DNA from: Pyrolobus sp964613695
GTDB taxonomy: Archaea; Thermoproteota; Thermoprotei_A; Sulfolobales; Pyrodictiaceae
Assembly (NCBI GenBank): GCA_964613695.1
Contig: CAZTIR010000012.1
Location: forward strand, 1-30,953
Direction: 5' to 3'
Length of the DNA stretch: 30,953 nucleotides
In this document: in pieces, positions 22,284 through 29,453 of the stretch
Layout: the number at the start of each line of letters is the position of its first letter
Numbering within the stretch: position 1 is the first letter of the stretch
Notes under the pieces: generated by a model
What the model saw: the letters and a program-made list of their open reading frames with translations, nothing else
What the model was told of the DNA's origin: nothing
Database searches by the model: none
Translations under genes and position numbers: made by a program

Positions 22284-23097
22284 TGGTGGCTGCGAGCGCG
22301 AGCGTCGAGTAGAGGGCTTGGCTCTCGGATGGCTTCTCGCCTAGTAGCAGGTATGCTAGTAGGGAGGCTCCAGGGGGCTCTGTCACAACGAGCCCGGTGA
22401 CAATGCTGGCGGGGAGGTAGGCTAGAGCATAGTTTAGGAGCGTGTGGCCAACTAGCATCGGAACCAGTCCGAGTGCTACAAGGTAGGGTATGGAGGAGGG
22501 TGGTGCGCTGAGCGGGTTGACCCCAGAGGCTAGGGCAGCGAGGCTCGTCACTATCGAAGCTGAGGTGTACGCCACCAGGGCTAGTCCGGTTGCACTCATG
22601 CCGCGTATCCTCTCGAGCCTAAGCGCTTGGAAGTACGCGGCAGCCGCGATGCTAGAGGCTAGCGCCTCGAGCACTGCCCTAGCCGGTGCACCCGTGTATG
22701 TGAGCATGATTGCCGATGCTAGCGCCAGGGTTACGCCCGTAGCCTTCCACCAGGGTATCTCGCCCCTCACAACATCAGCCATAGCTGCAAAAGCGGGGTA
22801 GGTGCAGACTATCGCCGTCGAGGCGAGGGTTGTCGCCTCGCGTAGAGAGTCGAACCAGAGTATCATGTGTAGCGCTAGGAGTACGCCCGCAACCCAGCCG
22901 CCCCTCGCCCGGAGGTCGGGCTCGCAGCCCGTACAGAGAATCCTATGGGCAGCCAGCGCGCCCCAAGCCCCTATGACGAACCTCCACCACGCAGCCGTAA
23001 GCGCGTCCACACCGGCGAGCTTCACAAGCGGAGCGGCCCACCAGACGCTAAAAGCGCCTATCGCCGCCGCGATGTAGCCTCTTACACGCTCTCCCAA
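22201..23097 (-). CDS. EamA/DMT-superfamily transporter
   Basis: 298-residue membrane protein with about ten hydrophobic segments arranged as two EamA repeats. The first contains WWAAPLVKLAGVDALTAAWWRFVIGAW and LREATTLASTAIVCTYPAFAAMADVVRGEIPWWKATGVTLALASAIML; the second contains LVGHTLLNYALAYLPASIVTGLVVTEPPGASLLAYLLLGEKPS. Proteins of this type export amino acids or other metabolites; the substrate is unknown. The start is TTG 23097. The C-terminal tail QNATHRSPHAPSRPARRNARG is hydrophilic and basic and lies wholly over the end of the convergent PAPS reductase-like gene. Confidence 0.88.
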   Translation of the reverse strand: MGERVRGYIAAAIGAFSVWWAAPLVKLAGVDALTAAWWRFVIGAWGALAAHRILCTGCEPDLRARGGWVAGVLLALHMILWFDSLREATTLASTAIVCTYPAFAAMADVVRGEIPWWKATGVTLALASAIMLTYTGAPARAVLEALASSIAAAAYFQALRLERIRGMSATGLALVAYTSASIVTSLAALASGVNPLSAPPSSIPYLVALGLVPMLVGHTLLNYALAYLPASIVTGLVVTEPPGASLLAYLLLGEKPSESQALYSTLALAATIIALLPQNATHRSPHAPSRPARRNARG

Positions 23098-23163
23098 AAC
23101 CTATACACGCCCTCCTAGCCAGCACTAGACCCGGGTGTTAACAACCAGGGGTGATGAGTACAC

Positions 23164-23310
23164 CGGGGCCGAGCCCTGTGAAGACAAACCCCGTGCCGAG
23201 TGGTGGGGAGGGTGTCCTAGGCGGAGGGCTGTGTCGAGCAAGCTGAGCGCTGACCAAGGACACTAATCAGAGCCCCTACATTCTACGTCTCGGGGCCGAG
23301 CCTCGTGAAG
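23164..23310 (+). repeat. Near-identical 20-base repeat, the second copy at the Nudix start codon
   Basis: CGGGGCCGAGCCCTGTGAAG (23164-23183) and CGGGGCCGAGCCTCGTGAAG (23291-23310) agree at 18 of 20 positions. The second copy covers the ribosome-site region and GTG-AAG start of the Nudix gene. The first is likewise followed by an in-frame GTG that opens a 19-codon reading frame (23179-23238). The first copy could be a decayed duplicate start or a leader peptide. GTGATGA at 23151-23157 resembles a C box, but no proper D boxes follow. Apart from this the 207-base gap shows nothing. Confidence 0.4.
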
Positions 23311-23748
23311 CACAGCGTAATAGTATCGTCTCGTTGCGTGCTCCTCAGGGACTCTATGATACTCGTACAGCGGGGGAAGAAGGGCTTCTACCGCCTACCC
23401 GGCGGCCGCCTCGGTGACACGGAGACGCTCGTAGAGTGTTTGAAGAGAGAGATGCTAGAGGAGCTCAACATGCACGTGAATGTGGGGAGACTCCTCTATA
23501 TCGTTGAGGCGTTCTACAAGGCTAGGAGGGGGTTGACGCACGAGATAAGCTTCTACTTCACGTGCACGAGTAGCTCGGAGCCGCGGCCCAACGAGGGGCA
23601 TATAGAGGTGGAGTGGGTGCCTGTGGACGAGGAGTCGCTACGCCCCCTCCGTCCTAGGATACTCTCAACCGTGATACCCCGCGATCATCGTGAAGGGTGG
23701 CGCAGCATACCACGCTACCTCGTCAGCTTCGAGGACGAGGACGTGTAG
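23305..23748 (+). CDS. Nudix hydrolase
   Basis: Hydrolyses a nucleoside diphosphate linked to another moiety. The Nudix box is complete in its catalytic residues: GGRLGDTETLVECLKREMLEELNM matches Gx5Ex7REUxEExGU except that the last Gly is Asn. The domain starts with HSVIVSSRCVLLRDSMILVQRG and continues with HEISFYFTCTSSSEP and EVEWVPVDEESLRPLRP. Length 147 is that of a single domain. GTG 23305 begins (M)KHSVIVSS. The substrate is not predictable. Its end overlaps the Thg1-like gene by 26 bases on opposite strands. Confidence 0.88.
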   Translation: MKHSVIVSSRCVLLRDSMILVQRGKKGFYRLPGGRLGDTETLVECLKREMLEELNMHVNVGRLLYIVEAFYKARRGLTHEISFYFTCTSSSEPRPNEGHIEVEWVPVDEESLRPLRPRILSTVIPRDHREGWRSIPRYLVSFEDEDV

Positions 23749-24418
23749 GACAGTAGCCGTCGACCTCGACGAGCCTAGAGCGTTCGACGCTCACACCCAG
23801 CTCTGGTATACTCTTGGACGCCTTCGCGCGGTAGACACAGGTTCCCAGCGCCGCCCACGGCTCGGCCAGGGGGTTTACGCCACGCTCCTCCAACAGCCTC
23901 ATCCTGTCAGCAAGCCCTCCTCGAAGATTCTCCACTCTCACACCGAGAGCCTTAAGCAGGCTATTTACGTAGTTGTTGAGAACAACCCTCATCCTATACG
24001 CCATGTACTCGCCCGCCTCGGTGACACTACTCAATGGTACTACGCGGGAGTCGAAGAAGAGTAGCCTACCGAGCCGCAGGGAGACGACCGCGGAGGCTAT
24101 GCCGGCCGAGATGCTTACAAGTTTCTCGACGCGTCCCGAGTAGGGAGGCTCTGATAGTATAACGAGGTTTATCTCGTCGCTCGCCACGAGGGCCATGCTC
24201 GCGTTGAAACGCTCGAGGAGTAGGCGGGCGGCGGCTAGTAGAGCCTCGTGCACCCTATGGTCACGCGGCCACCTAAACCCGCTAAGAGCCTCGCTAAACC
24301 CCACACCGTCAAGCCTGAGAGCCAAGGGGGGCTCGATGCGCTCCTCTACACTCGCCTCCGCCTCTCTAAACCTCTCCTCCATCCTAGCGGGGTTGAGGGA
24401 CAACAGCCTCTCTAGCAC
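23723..24418 (-). CDS. Thg1-like 3'-5' RNA polymerase (tRNAHis guanylyltransferase family)
   Basis: Thg1-like proteins add nucleotides to the 5' end of tRNA, repairing truncated tRNAs or adding G-1 to tRNAHis. The two-metal catalytic motifs are intact: LALRLDGVGFSEAL (D37) and VASDEINLVI (D81-E82). FDSRVVPLSSV matches FDaRv, YMAYRMRVVLNNYVNSL matches the helix with conserved Asn, and LLEERGVN...LGTCVYR matches the C-terminal signature. The frame is open to 24556, but GTG 24418 begins just one base after the upstream gene's TAG, giving 231 residues, close to archaeal relatives; ATG 24382 is possible. It is last in the ProRS operon. Confidence 0.83.
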   Translation of the reverse strand: MLERLLSLNPARMEERFREAEASVEERIEPPLALRLDGVGFSEALSGFRWPRDHRVHEALLAAARLLLERFNASMALVASDEINLVILSEPPYSGRVEKLVSISAGIASAVVSLRLGRLLFFDSRVVPLSSVTEAGEYMAYRMRVVLNNYVNSLLKALGVRVENLRGGLADRMRLLEERGVNPLAEPWAALGTCVYRAKASKSIPELGVSVERSRLVEVDGYCPTRPRPRS

Positions 24419-24419
24419 A

Positions 24420-25724
24420 CTAGAGCCTCGCCAGCACATTAGCCTCACCGAGGGCCTTGTAGAACTCTGGCCAGAGTAGCCTAAGACAATCCCCCCTATC
24501 CACCATGTACGGCCTCGATGCGAGCGTCGCAGCGACGACAGCGGCTGGGAGCACATGGGGGCTGGTGCACGTGGCCGCGAGCTCCTCTAGGGTTAGCGGC
24601 TCGGCTCCAGGCTTTACGCTGAGTGCCTCAGGGCTCGTCTCGACGCTATACCCCAGTGGCAGGAAGACTGTAGCCACGTCGCCTGCCTCGCGTATATGCT
24701 GCTCTGGCAGCTCCTCTAGCCTAGCCTCGCCCCTTCTCGCAGCGGCCAACGTGACTATGGGAGCCGCGTACTCCGGGTAATCTCGCAGCCAGAAGAGCCT
24801 CCTAACCTGAGCCCCGATGTCCTCAACCACCAGGGTGTCCTCCCTAGCCTCGTGTAGGTAGCCGAGCTGCTCTAGCAGAGTCGAGGCGGTTGATAGGGGA
24901 TCGTAGACTGTGCGAGGCTCTACACGCCACGCTCTAAGCGATACCCTCACGCCGCCTGCTGCACTAAGGCCTGCCATGTGCAGTGATAGCGCAGTATCGG
25001 GCCGGTTGATGACGCGCGCCCCGGGGGAGCCTGGCTTCACCCTAAACCGGTTGTAACCCGGCGAGTACTCGACCTCGCCGACGATAGACGCCGCGTAAAC
25101 CGCGGGATCTATGTCGCTCTTTGAGTGAGGGTCGCGGGGCCACACGCGGATGTAGACGCTATCCTCGGCGGCGAGGGCCGCTATGATAGCCCCCGCTATG
25201 TGCGCTACCGTGGAGGAGCTCCTAACCTCTAGCCTCCAGAGCCCGGTTCTAAGCCGCCCCCTCCCAACAGCCTCTATCACCACGAGGCTCTTGGGCGAGC
25301 CTGCAGGGTACGCTCTGCCGCCGTACGCGGCGACAGCCTCTATGAGGGGCCTCCAGTCGGCCTCTACGAGCTCCTCGCAACCCCTAAGAACTATACGCGC
25401 CCCCGGCGGCGCCACAACGCCGGAGACTATGCCGACGAGCGTAGCGTAGTCGAGGCTACACCCCACGTTAACACTATACTCTCCGCCAGCCCTATCCGAG
25501 ACATACTCGAGGCGAAGCCTGCCCTCACCCTCATCTATAGCCACGTGTCCAAGCCTCACGGCTAGACTAGAGACGAGCGCAGCAGCCTGAGGCGGGAGCC
25601 TCTCTACAACACCGCCCCCCGCCGCTAGCACAGCGAGGCTAGCGACTATGCCCGACCAAGCGCCGCCTGGCATATCGACACTCAGCTTATCACCCTTCAC
25701 GGGGTTCACGCGAAACCTGCTCAA
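24420..25724 (-). CDS. EPSP synthase-fold protein with degenerate active site (AroA-like)
   Basis: 434 residues with the layout of 3-phosphoshikimate 1-carboxyvinyltransferase, but nearly every catalytic motif is altered. The SKSxxxR loop reads PGGAWSGIV (19-27), losing K22 and R27. The NAGT motif is absent near residue 90. SSQ is SST (170-172), and the catalytic PD of IPDAAM is PE in DYPEYAAP (315-322). KESDR is REAGD (345-349), DHRMAM is SPHVLPA (388-394), and the C-terminal Lys of AKTFP is Leu in CLRLLWPEF. The fold-level patterns SPGYNRFRV, VTLAAARRGEARLEEL and LPLGYSVE remain. A functional EPSP synthase seems unlikely. The start TTG 25724 directly follows the previous TAG; GTG 25709 is possible. 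Confidence 0.75.
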   Translation of the reverse strand: MSRFRVNPVKGDKLSVDMPGGAWSGIVASLAVLAAGGGVVERLPPQAAALVSSLAVRLGHVAIDEGEGRLRLEYVSDRAGGEYSVNVGCSLDYATLVGIVSGVVAPPGARIVLRGCEELVEADWRPLIEAVAAYGGRAYPAGSPKSLVVIEAVGRGRLRTGLWRLEVRSSSTVAHIAGAIIAALAAEDSVYIRVWPRDPHSKSDIDPAVYAASIVGEVEYSPGYNRFRVKPGSPGARVINRPDTALSLHMAGLSAAGGVRVSLRAWRVEPRTVYDPLSTASTLLEQLGYLHEAREDTLVVEDIGAQVRRLFWLRDYPEYAAPIVTLAAARRGEARLEELPEQHIREAGDVATVFLPLGYSVETSPEALSVKPGAEPLTLEELAATCTSPHVLPAAVVAATLASRPYMVDRGDCLRLLWPEFYKALGEANVLARL

Positions 25725-26690
25725 CTAGACTACTCCCGGCTCAACTAGAGACCCGCGGGTTATGAGCTGAGCAACCCTAGGCCTAGCCGAGAGCAGCGCG
25801 AGAGGATCAACGCCCTCCGGTATCCACTTTGTCTCAACAACCTGTATGTCGGCCTTCACGCCCTCACGGAGCACCGGGCTGCCGCCCAGCAACCCTATAC
25901 TCGAAGCTATGATCTTGGCGGCTTCCTGTAGACCAGCCCTCCCCCAATAGCATGTAGAGTTGAGCAACGCTAGGCTCTCGAAGAGCTCCCAAGCCTCAGC
26001 CACGCCGCCGCTCCCGGCTACGAGGGCGTCGATGTGCTGTGGTGCTGGTGGAGCGCCGCCACGGTAGAGCCCCGAGAGCCACGGAGAGTATACCACGCGG
26101 GCTCCAACACTCCTAATCCTCTCAAACTCCCAACTAGAGACCCACGGCCCAATAACGACAAGCTCGCTCCTCATGAGCCCGAGTTTCTCGAGATACTCGA
26201 CGGCGAAGACACCCTTCCTGCTCCTCAGGCCGTACACGCTCCTCCTGGAGACACCCGTGGCCGCAACTACGAGGCGTTCTCCACCAGCCTCGAGGACCTC
26301 CCCCGAGGGCTTTACTATGAGCCTTGGCGTCTCCAGCACCACACCTCGGCGCTCCAAGCGCCCGCCCCTAGCGTACGCCAAGCCCCTACAATACCCGAGC
26401 CTCGCGAGCCGCTCCAAGTCCTCCTCTGTAGCCTCCGGGACGTCCTCTAGAAGCTCGTCGACCCAAGTGGAGCCCCCGCGGCTCCGGACGTAGAGGGCGT
26501 CATAGAAGCATGGTGCCGCCCCCAACTCACCCCTACAATCGACGACCCTGTCGACACTCTCATCGCCGATGCTCGGGCCCAGCCTAGCCACGATACCATT
26601 GACTACGAGGACGTCGAGGGGGCCTGGGGCTAGGCGCCAGGGGTGTAGGCTCTCGAGGAGCCAGGCGCACCTCCTCAATAGTATCCTCAA
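25725..26690 (-). CDS. Amidohydrolase-fold protein lacking metal ligands (ATZ/TRZ-like pseudoenzyme)
   Basis: 321 residues resembling a shortened S-adenosylhomocysteine deaminase/chlorohydrolase. It starts with LDVLVVNGIVARLGP, then VVDCRGELGAAPCFYDALYV, where relatives read P.FIDAHxH, so HxH is LxV (66-68). ELVVIGPWVSSWEFERI aligns with the strand that normally carries AHC; GARVVYSPWLSGLYRGGAPPAP aligns with VSHNPxSNxKLxxGxAPV; AGSGGVAEAWELFESLALL aligns with GTDGxxSNxxxxFFEMRLASLL, so the catalytic Asp is Ser. The C-terminal GVKADIQVVE resembles GxxADLVVI. About 100 residues of the usual barrel are missing. The start is TTG 26690 after GAGGGAG, just behind the ProRS stop; TTG 26678 is possible. 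Confidence 0.7.
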   Translation of the reverse strand: MRILLRRCAWLLESLHPWRLAPGPLDVLVVNGIVARLGPSIGDESVDRVVDCRGELGAAPCFYDALYVRSRGGSTWVDELLEDVPEATEEDLERLARLGYCRGLAYARGGRLERRGVVLETPRLIVKPSGEVLEAGGERLVVAATGVSRRSVYGLRSRKGVFAVEYLEKLGLMRSELVVIGPWVSSWEFERIRSVGARVVYSPWLSGLYRGGAPPAPQHIDALVAGSGGVAEAWELFESLALLNSTCYWGRAGLQEAAKIIASSIGLLGGSPVLREGVKADIQVVETKWIPEGVDPLALLSARPRVAQLITRGSLVEPGVV

Positions 26691-26704
26691 GGCTCCCTCT
26701 CTCC

Positions 26705-28153
26705 CTAGTACCTCTTTGCAAGCCTCAACGTCGTTACGGCTGGGCGGCCGCAGACCGGGCAGGTGGCCCCCCTCACCCACTCTGGGGGCTGCAGCGGGGA
26801 CCCCAACACCTTAGCGTCCACGAGGTCCTCCAGCTTCCTGCCGCAGGCTTCCCTACCGCACCACGGGACCTCGACTATACCCCTCTTCTCAGAGAGTATC
26901 TTACGCGCCTCCTCTATGCTCTCAGCCCGGTGCACGTAGCTGCGGAACCACTTCCAAGCCCTCTCCCTCATACTCCTGCCTATATCGTCGAGCAGCCTGA
27001 GAACCTCCGTGACAACCTCCTCCCTCCTCACGGTCCTCTTCTCGAGGGTATCCCTCCGTGCGACCACAACCGTCGAGTTCTTGGCGTCGCGGGGTCCTAT
27101 CTCGAGGCGGACTGGCACGCCGCGCAGCTCCCAGTCGTAGAACTTGTAGCCGGGTGTCACGCCCTCACGCCAGTCCACGTGGACCCTCACACCCTTCTCC
27201 CGCAGCTCCTCGACGATACCCTCGATGTACTCGCGCACCCTCCTCTCATCCTCCTCGCTCTTAGCCGGTATGGGCACGATGACAACCTGTATCGGGGCCA
27301 CGACGGGAGGCAGGACTAGGCCCCGGTCGTCGCCATGGATGGCTATGAGCGTCGCTATAACGCGGTCTGAGAGGCCGTAGCTCGTCTGCCATACATAGTC
27401 GAGGGTCTCGTCGGGCAATTGTATCTTGACGTCGAAGGCCTTGGAGAAGTTCTGGCCGAGGTTGTGCACAGTGCCTATCTGTAGGGCTCTCCCGTCCGGC
27501 ATCACCGTGTCGAAGGCTATCGTGTAGACCGCTCCAGCGAACTTGTCCCACTCGGGGCGCCTGGAGACGAGGTAGGGTATGCCGAGAGTGTCGAAGATCC
27601 TCTTATAGACCTCTATCGCCTCCCGCACCTGTCTCTCGCTATCCTCGAAGCTCGCGTGGGCCGTGTGAGCCTCCTTGAAGGTCGTCACCTCGCGGAGCCT
27701 TATGAGGGGCCTAGTAGCCTTAGTCTCATACCTGAATATCGAGACAATCTGGTAGTACCTCGCGGGGAGCTGCTTATAGCTCTTAATCCAGAAGCCCTCC
27801 ATGTAGGTTATGGCCGTCTCGCTCGTAGGCCTAAGGGCGAGCTTCACATCGAGCTCCTCGTTGCCACCCCTCGTGACCCAGTAGACCTCGGACTCGAAGC
27901 CCTTGATGTGCTCAGACTCTCTCCGCATAAGGTGCTCGGGGATGAGGAGGGGGAAGAGGACCTCCTCGTGGCCCGTCTCGTCGAGGATGCGGCGTATGAG
28001 GTCGGTGACAAGCCTCCTTATCTTAAAGCCGTAGGGGAGCCACACACCCATACCCTTGACCGGGTAGTGGCTCCAGTCGTAGACGCCCGCGGCCTCCAGA
28101 ACCCAGTCGAACCACCGTGGAAACTCCTCGCTCCACCTCCTCCTCTCCGCCAA
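26705..28153 (-). CDS. proS: Prolyl-tRNA synthetase, archaeal/eukaryotic type
   Basis: Charges tRNAPro. Class II motifs are clear: KGMGVWLPYGFKIRRLVTDLIR (motif 1 region), RPTSETAITYMEGFWIKSYKQLP, FRYETKATRPLIRLREVTTFKEAHTAHAS (motif 2), and GDDRGLVLPPVVAP (motif 3 region). An anticodon-binding domain follows (IQVVIVPIPAKSEEDERRVREY). The C-terminal zinc-like domain has CGREACGRKLEDL and ATCPVCGRPA, typical of archaeal ProRS. Length 482 is normal. The start is TTG 28153, with TATA TTTTAATC on the minus strand about 35 bases upstream. It heads a four-gene operon with 14-, 0- and 1-base spacers. Confidence 0.95.
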   Translation of the reverse strand: MAERRRWSEEFPRWFDWVLEAAGVYDWSHYPVKGMGVWLPYGFKIRRLVTDLIRRILDETGHEEVLFPLLIPEHLMRRESEHIKGFESEVYWVTRGGNEELDVKLALRPTSETAITYMEGFWIKSYKQLPARYYQIVSIFRYETKATRPLIRLREVTTFKEAHTAHASFEDSERQVREAIEVYKRIFDTLGIPYLVSRRPEWDKFAGAVYTIAFDTVMPDGRALQIGTVHNLGQNFSKAFDVKIQLPDETLDYVWQTSYGLSDRVIATLIAIHGDDRGLVLPPVVAPIQVVIVPIPAKSEEDERRVREYIEGIVEELREKGVRVHVDWREGVTPGYKFYDWELRGVPVRLEIGPRDAKNSTVVVARRDTLEKRTVRREEVVTEVLRLLDDIGRSMRERAWKWFRSYVHRAESIEEARKILSEKRGIVEVPWCGREACGRKLEDLVDAKVLGSPLQPPEWVRGATCPVCGRPAVTTLRLAKRY

Positions 28154-28184
28154 AAGCAGCCCCGGTACACAAGCACCACTCGAG

Positions 28185-28194
28185 GATTAAAAGC
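28185..28194 (-). promoter_or_regulatory. TATA box of the ProRS operon
   Basis: The minus strand reads GCTTTTAATC, predicting transcription near 28163 and a leader of about ten bases before TTG 28153. It appears to be the only clear promoter of the ProRS to Thg1-like operon. Confidence 0.5.
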
Positions 28195-28229
28195 GAGGGT
28201 TTTTAGAACATGGCACAGCCTTATACGCC

Positions 28230-28796
28230 CTAGAAGGCCTGCTCGCAACGCTCCTCGGCGACGGCGCGCGGGACGAAAGCCCTCTTCACAGCGTCCCTCA
28301 GCCGCGAATACCCTATCAACCAGTTTGACGCGCTCCTAGACGATTCGGGGAGAAGCGAGAGTATCGAGCGTAGCACCCAATAGTCTATGACTAGCTCCCC
28401 ATCGGGGGGCGCGAGATAATGCAACTCGACCCTATGCTCATCGAGCAGCCTCTGGGCCTCCTCGTAGGCTAGCCCCTCTAGCGACGCCACGGCGGCGATA
28501 TACCCGAGACTACACCTATCCGCCTTTAGAGCAACAAGGAGGATGTTCCTCGAGTGGCGCGACGCTACAACGGGGAGCAGGTAGACGTGCTCCACGCTGG
28601 GCGGGGGTAGAGGGTCTGAGGCGTGGTGCAGCAGATAGTCTAGTATGCACGTGACTATGTGAAAGCGGGTTGGGGGTGCTAGCACGCACCTAGCGTAACG
28701 CTCCTGGACACTAGGGTCTGTGGTGGTGTGGAACACATCAGTGCGACTAGTATAGACCCATAGCTTGGAGCACGTGGGAGACCCCGTGGCCGACAC
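28230..28796 (-). CDS. Unrecognised protein
   Basis: 188 residues, family unknown. Features seen: SRTDVFHTTTDPSVQERYARCVLAPPTRFHIVTCILDYLLHHA, then a hydrophobic strand pair EHVYLLPVVASRHSRNILLVALKADRCSLGY, an AAVASLEGLAYEEAQRLLDEHRV helix, and a basic C-terminal helix (YSRLRDAVKRAFVPRAVAEERCEQAF). No membrane helix is evident. GTG 28796 is the earliest start; internal GTG codons are possible. A TTTTTACA element at 28871-28879 on the minus strand may serve as its TATA box, or as the terminator of the ATPase K gene upstream. It lies in front of the ProRS operon on the same strand, but the TATA box between them suggests a separate unit. Confidence 0.6.
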   Translation of the reverse strand: MSATGSPTCSKLWVYTSRTDVFHTTTDPSVQERYARCVLAPPTRFHIVTCILDYLLHHASDPLPPPSVEHVYLLPVVASRHSRNILLVALKADRCSLGYIAAVASLEGLAYEEAQRLLDEHRVELHYLAPPDGELVIDYWVLRSILSLLPESSRSASNWLIGYSRLRDAVKRAFVPRAVAEERCEQAF

Positions 28797-28870
28797 CGAG
28801 AGCCATTAGCGAGGAGGCTTCTAAAGCTGTCCTCTGCTTCAAGGAGCCGGTTGCATGCTCCAATAGCGTC

Positions 28871-28879
28871 TTGTAAAAA
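28871..28879 (-). terminator. T-rich run after the ATPase K gene
   Basis: On the minus strand CTCTTTTTACA follows the subunit K stop by about 40 bases. Archaeal terminators are often such T-runs without hairpins. It could equally be the TATA box of the next gene. Confidence 0.3.
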
Positions 28880-28915
28880 GAGTGGGGCTGTGAGCCGGGA
28901 AACACCCTCAACTCT

Positions 28916-29284
28916 TTAGTGGACGGCGTACATCAGCAGTATCGAGATTAGTAGACCGTAGAGGGCTATTCCCTCGCCGAGCACCAGGACGATGAACATC
29001 CTACCGAACATCTCCGGCTTCTCCGTCAGCGCCGCTATCATGGCCGCGCCCGCCTGGCCCACGGCGTAGCCGCCGCCTATACCGGCGAGTCCCGTTGCCA
29101 GACCAGCGCCTAGGTACGCTAGCGCCTTCCTCAACGAGGCTTGGTCTGCACCCCCCTGGGCCTGTGCCAGCGCCTTTATACCGGTGGCCGTCAGTACCAT
29201 CGATACTGCGAGCAACGCGAAGACGCTTAGGGTGAGCACGCGCAGCACTAGCCTCGCCCTCTTAAGGTTTCGCTCATTGCTCAT
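28916..29284 (-). CDS. atpK: A-type (V/A) ATP synthase subunit K (proteolipid c-ring)
   Basis: The rotor ring subunit that carries ions through the membrane part of archaeal ATP synthase. 122 residues: an N-terminal hydrophobic segment (VLRVLTLSVFALLAVSMVLTATG) resembling the signal-like helix of some crenarchaeal K subunits, then the glycine-rich helix ALAYLGAGLATGLAGIGGGYAVGQAGAAMI, the polar loop TEKPEMFGR, and helix IVLVLGEGIALYGLLISILLM with the ion-binding glutamate in GEG. The frame is open back to 29584, but ATG 29284 has GGAGGG upstream and a TATA box (GATAAAAGT read on plus, 29325-29333), so it is the start. It stands apart from other ATPase genes here. Confidence 0.9.
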   Translation of the reverse strand: MSNERNLKRARLVLRVLTLSVFALLAVSMVLTATGIKALAQAQGGADQASLRKALAYLGAGLATGLAGIGGGYAVGQAGAAMIAALTEKPEMFGRMFIVLVLGEGIALYGLLISILLMYAVH

Positions 29285-29324
29285 GGCGAATTCTACCCTC
29301 CGGCCCACGCGCTCCCCGCGACTT

Positions 29325-29333
29325 GATAAAAGT
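29325..29333 (-). promoter_or_regulatory. atpK: TATA box of the ATPase subunit K gene
   Basis: The minus strand reads ACTTTTATC, centred about 26 bases before a predicted transcription start near 29302. The resulting leader of about 18 bases contains GGAGGG at 29301-29296 before ATG 29284. Confidence 0.5.
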
Positions 29334-29453
29334 GTAACCCGGGCGAGCGCGGGGGTAGTGTAGGCTAGAGCGTATCCCGGGCCCCAAGGAGGCGCTGGGG
29401 GACGAGGCTTTGTTAGCGAGGCGTGCAGCCGCGTTGGTACCCGGCAGTGTGGG

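Noticed and set aside
23151..23204. A C/D sRNA starting at GTGATGA
   Set aside because: The D and D' positions read CCGA rather than CTGA, and no terminal stem can form.
24419..24556. A 46-codon extension of the Thg1-like protein
   Set aside because: It overlaps the end of the EPSP-synthase-fold gene in another frame and has no family similarity; GTG 24418 directly follows the upstream stop.
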